A stretch of 64,000 nt of DNA, taken from positions 1 through 64,000 of the forward strand of contig JAXLYI010000042.1 in the NCBI GenBank assembly GCA_046351555.1, written 5' to 3'. Position numbers and translations under genes: made by a program. This document shows, piece by piece, positions 1-6,825 of the stretch (position 1 is its first letter; each line of letters starts with the position of its first letter). The notes under the pieces were generated by a model. It ran no database searches and had not been told where the DNA came from. It was given only the letters and a program-made list of their open reading frames with translations. The stretch comes from CAISKJ01 sp046351555 (GTDB lineage: Bacteria > Myxococcota_A > Polyangia > Polyangiales > Ga0077539).

Positions 1-78
1 GTCTCGGCGTCTGGTGCTCGTGGCGTCTCGGTGTCTGGTGCTCGTGGCGTCTCGGTGTCTGGTGCTCATGGCGTCTCG
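1..78. repeat. 24-bp tandem repeat running off the left edge
   Basis: A 24-bp unit (gcgtctcggtgtctggtgct followed by cgtg) is read at 23-46 and 47-70. A slightly variant copy lies at 1-22 and the start of another at 71-78. The units differ by one or two bases. No convincing gene covers it, although short open frames run through it. The array continues to the left of the window, so its full copy number is unknown. Confidence 0.85.
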
Positions 79-113
79 ATGGCCCGGCGTCGGTGGGTCC
101 TCGTCGCGACAGT

Positions 114-214
114 GCCCCTTCCCCTGGCGCTTCCTGCGCCGGGGGAAGGGGGCAACGCGCGAGGCTCGGCGAGCGGGGGATGGAGGCCGCGAGGCTCGGC
201 GAGCGGGGGATGGA
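114..214. repeat. Dispersed hairpin repeat, copy 1, with internal 30-bp period duplication
   Basis: Positions 114-153 form a strong hairpin: GGCGC (126-130) and GCGCC (136-140) enclose a TTCCT loop, extended by CCCCTTCCCC pairing with GGGGAAGGGG. It is followed by a 27-bp block beginning cgcgaggctcggcgagcggg, present identically at 158-184 and 188-214 (period 30). The hairpin plus this block recurs in both arms of the inverted repeat at 60036-60328, so this is a dispersed extragenic element. It lies 3' of the protease gene ending at 302 and could also act as that operon's transcription terminator. The remaining sequence to 301 shows nothing recognisable. Confidence 0.8.
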
Positions 215-301
215 CGCAGGACGCATGCGGGGGATCACTGCGAACCCCTGGGCGACAGCGCGGGCCGCGCGAGGCCCGACTCCTCCGTCGCTATGCCGCC
301 C

Positions 302-1588
302 TCACCCGCCCGTCGCGCGGAACCACTCGCGCGCCCAGAGGTTGCCCACGTCGACCGCGAAGTTGATGTGCATCCCGCCCGCGTCCATCCGCAGGCCGCT
401 CGTGAGCACGCCCAGCACGCGCCCCGACTCCCGCGAGAACACCGGCGCCCCGCTCGACCCCGGCGCCGCGCCCGCGTCGATCTGGAGCACGCGCTGCCCG
501 TCGCGGCTCGACCTCACGCTGTTGACGATCCCCTGGCAGTACGACACCGACGCGCCGAGCGTGGTGCTGAGGGGGTACCCGAGGATGCCCACCGCGTCGC
601 CGAGGTCGGGCTGCGCGCCGGGCCGCTCGAGCATCATCCAGCGCTCGAAGCCGACGCCGTCGGTCACCCGGAGCAGCGCGAGGTCGGAGTGCGGCGCCGT
701 GTCGAGCACCTCGAAGTGACGCGGGCCCTCCGACTGCCCGACGAAGTGCCCGGAGTCCGCCCCCTCGACCACGTGCGCGCAGGTGACCACCAGGCCGCCG
801 GGCGACACCGCGAAGCCCGTCCCCGTGCAGACGCCGTCGCGCCGGCTCTCGATCACGATCATCCCGACCGCGCCGAGGACGTCCTTGGGCACCACGGGGT
901 TGACCCCGCCGGGCCAGTTGCCCGGGAGCTTGAGCGCGCGCGGCGCCACGCGTCCGCCGCCCGACGACGAGGACGAGGACGGCGAGGGCGGCAGCGAGGG
1001 CGGCGGGAAGGGCATCCCGAAGGGGTTGCTGTTGCGGCTCTCCAGCGTGCGGCCGATGTCCGGGTGCGCGCGGTAGTTGCTGAGCAACGCGACCACGCCG
1101 CCGACGAAGCCGCCGCCGGGCACCGTGATGCGCCACGCGCCCTTGCGGTACACCTCGATCAAGCACAGCGCGCGGTGCGTCCCGTCGCCCACAACGACGT
1201 CGTAGCCCGCCACCGCCGCGCCGCCCGCGCTCACGGTGACGCGCCCGTTGCGGAGCGACGACGCGTCCGTCGGGCCCTTCGCCCCGTGGCCGAGGAAGGC
1301 GAGCGCGAGGATGACGCGGTCGACGTTGGGCGCGATCTGCGCGAGGCGGAGGGTGACGCGTGCGCCGCGGGGGTCGTCGCTCCAGGTGACGCCGCCGCAG
1401 CGGCTGGCAGGCTTCGCGGAGGAGACGACCTCGTCGCCGCCGACGACGGCCTGCGCGGCGTCGACGCAGAGCGCGAGGACGCAGCGCCCGCCGGCGGGCG
1501 GCTCGTCGAGGGTGACGGCGATCTCGAGGACGTCCTTCGCGGTGAGGTCGCCGACGGGGAGGCGCTGGCCGACGACGAGGGGGCGCAT
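302..1588 (-). CDS. TerD-domain / trypsin-like serine protease fusion protein
   Basis: A 428-residue protein with two halves. Residues 1-172 resemble a TerD beta-sandwich, including the late 'GGGFVGGVVALL' element that ends TerD domains. A Pro/Ser linker (about 190-215) leads into a chymotrypsin-fold protease with a complete visible triad: His272 (TCAHVV), Asp302 (HSDLALL) and Ser379 (GSSGAP). No signal peptide is seen, so it is probably cytoplasmic. ATG 1588 is preferred because it sits 16 nt after the upstream stop; an in-frame start at 1642 would overlap that gene. It is the third gene of a minus-strand ter cluster. The substrate is unknown. The protease half could process its Ter neighbours or act as an effector; that is inference. 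Confidence 0.85.
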   Translation of the reverse strand: MRPLVVGQRLPVGDLTAKDVLEIAVTLDEPPAGGRCVLALCVDAAQAVVGGDEVVSSAKPASRCGGVTWSDDPRGARVTLRLAQIAPNVDRVILALAFLGHGAKGPTDASSLRNGRVTVSAGGAAVAGYDVVVGDGTHRALCLIEVYRKGAWRITVPGGGFVGGVVALLSNYRAHPDIGRTLESRNSNPFGMPFPPPSLPPSPSSSSSSGGGRVAPRALKLPGNWPGGVNPVVPKDVLGAVGMIVIESRRDGVCTGTGFAVSPGGLVVTCAHVVEGADSGHFVGQSEGPRHFEVLDTAPHSDLALLRVTDGVGFERWMMLERPGAQPDLGDAVGILGYPLSTTLGASVSYCQGIVNSVRSSRDGQRVLQIDAGAAPGSSGAPVFSRESGRVLGVLTSGLRMDAGGMHINFAVDVGNLWAREWFRATGG

Positions 1589-1604
1589 GGCAGGCGGCGC
1601 GCCC

Positions 1605-3296
1605 CTACTTGCTCCCGGCCACCCAGCGGAAGCCGAAGCCATACTGGGCGTCGCACTCCTTGTGGCCGAAGAAGTAGCGCTCCTCCTTCGTCACGCGGAT
1701 CGATCCCCCCTCGGGGCGGATGGAGGCCACGGCGCAGAAGGTGTTGCGGGGGTCGGGGTTGTTGAGCGGGACGAACACCTCGGCGCCGCCCTCGTCCTTG
1801 AGCGTGAGGCGCGCGCCGACGGTGGCGAAGGTGGCCGTGCCCTCGTAGATCATCGCGAACACCACGACGAGGTCGATGAGGTCGGGGCGGAGGATGTAGA
1901 GGTTCTCGCCGTCGCTGGAGGCGCCGCTGCGGTCGTCCTTGTCGAGGAAGATGTAGGGCGGGTGCGTGCGCGAGCCGAAGCGCTCGCCGAGGGGCTGGAT
2001 GACGCCCTTCATCCCGTCCTTCATGCGGTACATGCAGCCGAGGTCGAGGTCTGCCGCTTCGGGCGTCCCGCGCAGGAAGCCCATGATGCCCTTGGCGGCC
2101 TCGGGGCGGTTCCAGTTGAGGTTGATGTGGACCGCCTGGACGCCGCCGCCCTTCTTCAGGTTGACCGCGGAGCTCGCGCCCCGCTTGTCGAGCGACACCT
2201 TCGCGGGCCCCGCAGGCGGCGCGGCGGGCGGCGCGCTCGTGCCGGCGTTGCCCATCGGCGGAGCGCCCTGCGGCGGAGCACCCTGCGGCACCCCCATCGG
2301 CGGTGCGCCCTGCGGCGCATAGGGGTTGGGCTGACCGAAGGGGTTGCCCGCGGGCGCGTAGGGGTTGGGCTGCGCGAAGGGGTTCGCCCCCTGCTGCTGC
2401 GGCGGCGGGCCGTAGGGATTGCCCTGCGGAGGCGGCGGGCCGTACGGGTTGGGCTGCTGCGACGGAGGCGCGCCGAACGCACCGCCCTGCGGAGGCGGAG
2501 GCCCATACGGGTTGGGCTGCGGAGGCGGCGGGCCGTAGGGATTGCCCTGCGGCGGTGGCGGGCCGTACGGGTTGGGCTGCTGCGACGGGGGCGCGCCGAA
2601 CGCTCCCTGCGGCGGCGGGCCGTAGGGGTTGGGCGGCGCGGGCGGCGCTCCCTGCGGCGGGAGGTAGGGGTTGGGCGACTGCGCCGGCACCGGCGGGAGG
2701 CCCGGCATCTCCATCGTGCGCGCGTGCGGCGGCTGCGCGGGCGGCGGCGGTTGCGCGGGCGGCGCGGCGGCGGGCTTCACCTCCTGGCCGCCGAAGTGTG
2801 CGAGCACCGCGGAGAGGCCGCCGTTGAAGCCCTGCCCCACGGCGGCGACGCGCCAGAGGTCTTTGAAGTAGAGCTCGGCCACCATCACGGCCTTCTCGGC
2901 GCCGAACTCGCCGCCCGCGAAGGGGTACGTCGCCACCTCAGCGGGCGCGCGCAGCGAGAGGCGGCTCGGCCCGAGCTTCGACATGGTGCCTTCGCCGTCG
3001 ATGGTGGCGACGAACACCAGCTTCTTGATCGTCGGCGGCAGGCGCCCGAGGTCGACGCGGAACACCTCCGAGCCAGCGCCCGCGCCCCCCGCGACGGCGA
3101 GCGCGCCGCAGGGGGACGTCTTCTGGTTGTAGAAGATGAAGTAGCGGTCGTCGGAGAGCTTGCCCTGCGCGTCGAGGCCGAAGCACGCGAGGTCGATGGA
3201 GACCCCGGGGGGCACGCCGAGGTCGAGCGCGACCTCGAGCTGGGTCGACGGCGTGAGGTCGGAGAGCTTGGACTTCTGTCCGCGTTGAAACTGCAT
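1605..3296 (-). CDS. TerD-like / TerA-like two-domain tellurium-resistance family protein with Pro-rich linker
   Basis: A 563-residue protein. Residues 1-170 form a TerD-type domain (FIFYNQ and GQGFNGGL elements). A proline/glutamine linker at about 175-365 is built from NPYGPPPP-type repeats. Residues 366-563 form a second domain of the TerA C-terminal type (FLDKDDRSG, and a GFGFRW ending). Ter proteins bind calcium and assemble membrane-linked stress complexes; tellurite resistance is one readout. It lies 37 nt after terD and 16 nt before the protease fusion, so the three are almost certainly one operon. The linker repeat is also visible in the DNA (2401-2603) and may vary in length between strains. 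Confidence 0.85.
   Translation of the reverse strand: MQFQRGQKSKLSDLTPSTQLEVALDLGVPPGVSIDLACFGLDAQGKLSDDRYFIFYNQKTSPCGALAVAGGAGAGSEVFRVDLGRLPPTIKKLVFVATIDGEGTMSKLGPSRLSLRAPAEVATYPFAGGEFGAEKAVMVAELYFKDLWRVAAVGQGFNGGLSAVLAHFGGQEVKPAAAPPAQPPPPAQPPHARTMEMPGLPPVPAQSPNPYLPPQGAPPAPPNPYGPPPQGAFGAPPSQQPNPYGPPPPQGNPYGPPPPQPNPYGPPPPQGGAFGAPPSQQPNPYGPPPPQGNPYGPPPQQQGANPFAQPNPYAPAGNPFGQPNPYAPQGAPPMGVPQGAPPQGAPPMGNAGTSAPPAAPPAGPAKVSLDKRGASSAVNLKKGGGVQAVHINLNWNRPEAAKGIMGFLRGTPEAADLDLGCMYRMKDGMKGVIQPLGERFGSRTHPPYIFLDKDDRSGASSDGENLYILRPDLIDLVVVFAMIYEGTATFATVGARLTLKDEGGAEVFVPLNNPDPRNTFCAVASIRPEGGSIRVTKEERYFFGHKECDAQYGFGFRWVAGSK
2401..2603. repeat. In-frame minisatellite encoding the Pro-rich linker
   Basis: An 80-bp block at 2401-2480 recurs with few mismatches at 2524-2603, an offset of 123 bp or 41 codons. 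Shorter units built on ggcgggccgtacgggttggg are scattered through the flanking sequence. The offset is a multiple of three, so expansion or contraction would keep the reading frame of the surrounding Ter gene. Confidence 0.75.
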
Positions 3297-3333
3297 CGCC
3301 GTGGCTCCTCGGCGCGCCCGTGAGGGGCGCGCG

Positions 3334-3909
3334 CTAGACGTTGACGCCGAAGTTGCGCGCGAGCGGCCCGAGGCCCCCGGCGAACCCCTGGCCCACCGCG
3401 CGGAACTTCCAGTCGTTGCCGTGGCGGTAGAGCTCGCCGAAGATCATCGCGGTCTCCGTGGAGGCGTCCTCGGAGAGGTCGTAGCGGGCGACCTCCTTCT
3501 GGTCGACGGCGTTGACGACGCGGATGAAGGCGTTGGACACCATGCCGAAGTTCTGCCGGCGCGCCTCGGCGTCGTGGATGGTGACGGTGACGGCGATGCG
3601 CTGGATGTCGGCGGCGACGCGCGTGAGGTCGACCTTGATGCTCTCGTCGTCGCCCTCGCCGGCGCCCGAGGTGTTGTCGCCGGTGTGCTCGACGGCGCCG
3701 TCGGCCGAGCGGAGCTGGTTGTAGAAGATGAAGTCCGCGTCCGACCGCACGCGGCCGTTGGCGTTGAGCAGGAAGGCGCTGGCGTCGAGGTCGAACGACT
3801 GGCCGTCGGTCGCCCGCGCGTCCCAGCCCAGCCCGAGCACGATCGCCTTGAGGCCGGGCGCCTCCTTGCTGAGAGAGATGTTGCCGCCCTTCGAAAGTGA
3901 GACTGCCAT
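3334..3909 (-). CDS. terD: TerD family tellurium resistance / stress-response protein
   Basis: A 191-residue protein, the normal length for single-domain TerD/TerE. It shows the family hallmarks: MAVSLSKGGNISLSKEAPGL at the N-terminus, FDLDASAFLL, DADFIFYNQL, an acidic GDNTSGAGEGDDE calcium-binding loop, and GQGFAGGLGPLARNFG at the end. The start is supported by GGAGAAG about 5 nt upstream of ATG 3909. It is the first gene of the three-gene Ter operon and is divergent from the GT5-like gene. TerD and TerE cannot be told apart from sequence alone. A probable promoter box lies at 4003-4008. Confidence 0.95.
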   Translation of the reverse strand: MAVSLSKGGNISLSKEAPGLKAIVLGLGWDARATDGQSFDLDASAFLLNANGRVRSDADFIFYNQLRSADGAVEHTGDNTSGAGEGDDESIKVDLTRVAADIQRIAVTVTIHDAEARRQNFGMVSNAFIRVVNAVDQKEVARYDLSEDASTETAMIFGELYRHGNDWKFRAVGQGFAGGLGPLARNFGVNV

Positions 3910-4002
3910 GTGCTTCTCCGGTGGGGTGTGACGGTGCCGAACGTGCGCGACGCGGGGCCTCCCGCCCTCCGCGAGCGGAGCCCCGGCGCGACGACGGCGC
4001 GG

Positions 4003-4032
4003 ACGCTACACGACCGCGCGCGGCCGCGGCAA
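4003..4032 (-). promoter_or_regulatory. Probable promoter of the ter operon
   Basis: On the minus strand, TTGCCG (4032-4027), an 18-bp spacer and TAGCGT (4008-4003) resemble a sigma-70 promoter. The -10 box sits in GTGTAGCGT, the same string form seen before several other genes here. The predicted leader before ATG 3909 is about 85 nt. Confidence 0.45.
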
Positions 4033-4095
4033 CCCCAAATCTGGCGACGCATCGGGCGCGGCGGCGCGCGATCTGGAGTAGTCTCCCGCGCCGCC

Positions 4096-4947
4096 ATGGA
4101 GAGAGCGTTGCGTGTGCTGTGGGTCGCGTCGGAGTGCTCGCCCTTCGCGCGGCAGGGCGACCTCGGCGACCTCGTCGCGCGCGTGCCGGCGGCGCTGCGG
4201 GCGCGGGGGGTCGACGCGCGCGTGGTTATCCCGCGCTACGGGTGGGTCTCGCCCGTGTCGTTCGACGGGATGTCGCGCCACCTCGCGCCGCTCGCGGTGC
4301 CGCTCGGCGACGGCGAGGCGTGGTGCGCGGTGTACGACGCCGCGGTGCCGGGCACGGACGTGCCGGTGTACCTGCTCGACCACGAGGTGCTCTTCGACCG
4401 GCCGTACCTCTACGACCCGCCGGGCGGCGCGGCGCACGACAACCTCGCGCGCTTCGCCTTCCTCTCGCGCGGCGCGCTCCAGCTCACGCGGCACCTCGGG
4501 TGGACGCCCGACGTGGTGCACGCGCACGACTGGCCGACGGCGCTCGCGCCCATCTACCTCGACACGATCGAGCGGCGCGCGATGCTGGCGCGCACCGCGG
4601 GGGTGCTCACCGTCCACGACGTCGCGCAGCAGGGGCGCTTCTCGGCGGAGGAGTTCAAGGTGACGCAGCTCGGCGCGGAGGTGCTGCACGCGCGGTCGGT
4701 GGAGGAGTTCGGCGCGGTCAACCTGCTGAAGGGCGCGCTGCGGCACGCGCACGCGGTGACGGCGACGACGCGCGCGTCGGCCGAGCGCCTCGTCACGGCG
4801 GAGGGCGGCGGGGGCCTCGACCCGGTGTTCCGCGAGCGCGCGCTCGACGTGTGGTGGGAGGGCGACGCGGGTGACGAGGCCGCGGCCGCCGAGCGCCTCG
4901 TCGCGGTGTACGGGCGCGCCGTCGCCGCGCGGCGGGGCGCGCCGTGA
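4096..4947 (+). CDS. Stand-alone N-terminal domain of glycogen/starch synthase (GT5-like), probably non-catalytic
   Basis: A 283-residue protein that aligns over its length with the N-terminal Rossmann half of bacterial glycogen synthase: LWVASECSPFAR, RVPAALRARGVDARVVIPRY, DVVHAHDWPTALAP, GVLTVHDVAQQGRF. Family members are about 470-500 residues, so the entire C-terminal nucleotide-sugar-binding half is missing, and the next frame does not encode it. The N-terminal K-x-GG-L sugar-nucleotide motif is replaced by RQGDLGDL. It is therefore unlikely to polymerise glucan and may be a binding or regulatory derivative (inference). ATG 4096 is preferred over upstream in-frame starts because homology begins there. 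The stop overlaps the next start (GTGA). Confidence 0.8.
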   Translation: MERALRVLWVASECSPFARQGDLGDLVARVPAALRARGVDARVVIPRYGWVSPVSFDGMSRHLAPLAVPLGDGEAWCAVYDAAVPGTDVPVYLLDHEVLFDRPYLYDPPGGAAHDNLARFAFLSRGALQLTRHLGWTPDVVHAHDWPTALAPIYLDTIERRAMLARTAGVLTVHDVAQQGRFSAEEFKVTQLGAEVLHARSVEEFGAVNLLKGALRHAHAVTATTRASAERLVTAEGGGGLDPVFRERALDVWWEGDAGDEAAAAERLVAVYGRAVAARRGAP

Positions 4948-5288
4948 GCCGCGAGGAGGACGTCGCCTGGCGGCTGATCGCGGTGCTCCAGAGCACGGTC
5001 TCGCTGCCGCCGGCGCTCAGCCTGCGGCTCTACCAGACCGCGGTGAAGCTCCACCGCGCCGACGCCGACGCCGAGGACCTCACCGACGAGTCCGTCGCGC
5101 TCGGGGTCGTGCGGCGGCTGCGCAAGGAGCTGGTGATCGGCACCTTCGGGGGCCCCGGCTACGAAGCGGAGCTGGAGACGCCGCGAGGCAAAGGCTTCGT
5201 GCGCTTCATCGTGACGAAGGAGGGCATCGAGTACGCCGAGGCCCGCGAGGAGCGTCGCCGCGACTGGCAGCGCGCCCACTGGAACTGA
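4944..5288 (+). CDS. Hypothetical protein, 114 aa, translationally coupled to the GT5-like gene
   Basis: A small soluble protein starting at GTG 4944, whose last bases overlap the TGA of the preceding gene. It has an amphipathic, Leu/Arg/Glu-rich character, no signal peptide, no membrane segment and no cysteines. The C-terminus (GFVRFIVTKEGIEYAEAREE) looks like a strand pair followed by a helix. I do not recognise a family. The overlap implies co-production with the truncated glycogen-synthase-like protein, perhaps as a partner. Confidence 0.65.
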   Translation: MSREEDVAWRLIAVLQSTVSLPPALSLRLYQTAVKLHRADADAEDLTDESVALGVVRRLRKELVIGTFGGPGYEAELETPRGKGFVRFIVTKEGIEYAEAREERRRDWQRAHWN

Positions 5289-5363
5289 CGCGCCCCGGAG
5301 CTCTCCCGCGCCGCACCCGGGTTTTCCTGCGCAGAGCGCTGGGGCGAAGGGCTTTCCTGCCCG

Positions 5364-5380
5364 TTCCGCCCCGGGCGGAA
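5364..5380. terminator. Short GC hairpin downstream of the 114-aa gene
   Basis: TTCCGCC (5364-5370) and GGCGGAA (5374-5380) form a perfect 7-bp stem with a 3-nt loop, about 75 nt after the stop at 5288. No U-tract follows, so termination is uncertain. Confidence 0.3.
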
Positions 5381-5488
5381 ACGCGCACCCGTTCGTCGGA
5401 GATTCACGGCGGCGGACGGCCGGATGGTAGGCTTTTCGGGTCAAGCTCCGAGGAGGCGCTTCCGTTGATGGGCGACAGGAGGAACAAG

Positions 5489-6790
5489 ATGAACGCCAGG
5501 CTGCTCGCCCTCTCCCTCGCGGTGTGCGCCCAGTCGGTGGCGCCGGTCGCGATCGCGCAGACGCTCCCGCCGGCGATGCACGCGGAGGTCGCGGCGCGCA
5601 GCCCGGAGTCGGTGGCGGCGACGGCCCCCGAGCGCACCGGCCCGGCGCAGCCCACGGCCCCCTCGCCCGAGCCGACGCCCGCGGCCGCGAGCGCCACCGC
5701 TTCGAACGACGCGCCCGCGCTCCGCACCTTCCGCGGCCACGCCGAGGACGACCTGCTGCACGAGATGGCGACGCGCCCGGTGCTCCGGGTGATCGAGCGC
5801 TTCAACAGCAGCACGCTCGTCTTCCACTGCGACCTCGGCGACGGGATCGAGATGGCCTTCAAGCCCGCGCGCCAGGGCGAGCACGACTGGTGGATCCACG
5901 AGGTGGCGGGCTACGAGCTCGCGCGGCTGCTCGGGATGGACGGGCGCGTGCCGCCGGCCGTCGCGCGGCGGGTGCCCGTAAGCGCGCTCGACGGCTTCCT
6001 GCGCGACGCCAACCTCGAGGTCAACCGCGACGGCACGGTCGACGGCGCGGCGATCTTCTGGATGCCCGTGCTCCGCCGCACCAACCTCCACACCGCGGAG
6101 GCCCGCGACCAGTGGAACCCGTGGCTCGACCCGCGCCGCGAGATCCCCGCCGAGCACCGCACCCGCGCCACGCAGATCGCCGCCCTCATCGCCTTCGACT
6201 ACCTCCAGGCGAACTTCGACCGCTGGAACTCCGCCAACGTCCCCCAGGACGAGCGCGGCGACCTCGTCTTCCGCGACAACAACCGCGGCTGGTACATCGA
6301 GAACCTCGTCCGCCTCGACCGCGGCGGCATCGACGGCCTCCGGCGCATCCCCGCGAGCCTCCTCGCCGCGATCGAGCGCGCGCCCGGCGCCGCCCTCGCG
6401 CGCCGCACCGTCCACGCGACGCCGCGCCTCCTCAGCGAGCACCAGGTCGAGCAGTACGAGCTGCGCCGCCGCGCGCTCCTCGCGAAGGTCGCCGAGCTCA
6501 TCACGGAGCACGGCCGCGACCGCGTGGTCATCGACGACTCCGCCGCGCCGATCGCGCGCCCGGCGCCCGAGCCCGAGGCCGCCGTCGCCGCCGACGAGCC
6601 CGGCACCGCGCGCCGTCGCCGCCGCCACGGGCGCCACCGCGACGCCGCCACCGCGCCCGCCAGCCGCCCCCACCGCCGCCACCGCCGCGACGCCGAGCCC
6701 GCGGCCGGCGAAGCGCCCGCGAACGAAGCCCGCACGCCCGCGGGCGGCGAGCGCCACCACCGCCACCACCGCCGCCACCACCGCGAGTAG
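5489..6790 (+). CDS. Secreted FAM20/Four-jointed-like atypical protein kinase
   Basis: A 433-residue secreted protein. ATG 5489 is chosen because AGGAGGA (5477-5483) precedes it by 5 nt and a clean signal peptide follows (ending near AIAQT). After a Pro/Ala linker (about 25-78), residues 80-330 match the FAM20-type kinase fold of the eukaryotic secretory pathway: FKPARQ with Lys125, HEVAGYELARLLG with Glu138, RVPPAVARRV, an AFDYLQANFDRW element with Asp244 at the catalytic-loop position (FAM20C has FDFLMGNMDRHH), and FRDNNRGW with Asp263 at the metal site (FAM20C has LDNGRGFG). The last 65 residues are a His/Arg-rich tail. Substrate and activity are unproven. A bacterial secreted kinase of this kind would be unusual. 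Confidence 0.75.
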   Translation: MNARLLALSLAVCAQSVAPVAIAQTLPPAMHAEVAARSPESVAATAPERTGPAQPTAPSPEPTPAAASATASNDAPALRTFRGHAEDDLLHEMATRPVLRVIERFNSSTLVFHCDLGDGIEMAFKPARQGEHDWWIHEVAGYELARLLGMDGRVPPAVARRVPVSALDGFLRDANLEVNRDGTVDGAAIFWMPVLRRTNLHTAEARDQWNPWLDPRREIPAEHRTRATQIAALIAFDYLQANFDRWNSANVPQDERGDLVFRDNNRGWYIENLVRLDRGGIDGLRRIPASLLAAIERAPGAALARRTVHATPRLLSEHQVEQYELRRRALLAKVAELITEHGRDRVVIDDSAAPIARPAPEPEAAVAADEPGTARRRRRHGRHRDAATAPASRPHRRHRRDAEPAAGEAPANEARTPAGGERHHRHHRRHHRE

Positions 6791-6825
6791 CGCGCCGGGG
6801 GATGCGGTAGAGTCCGCGCCCCTCG

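Noticed and set aside
14..1765. Long plus-strand frame from the tandem repeat across the TerD-protease gene
   Set aside because: It runs antisense through a protein with a complete protease triad and begins in repeats.
4096..5288. Frameshifted full glycogen synthase split over two genes
   Set aside because: The 114-aa downstream product has no similarity to the GT-B C-terminal half and is much too short.
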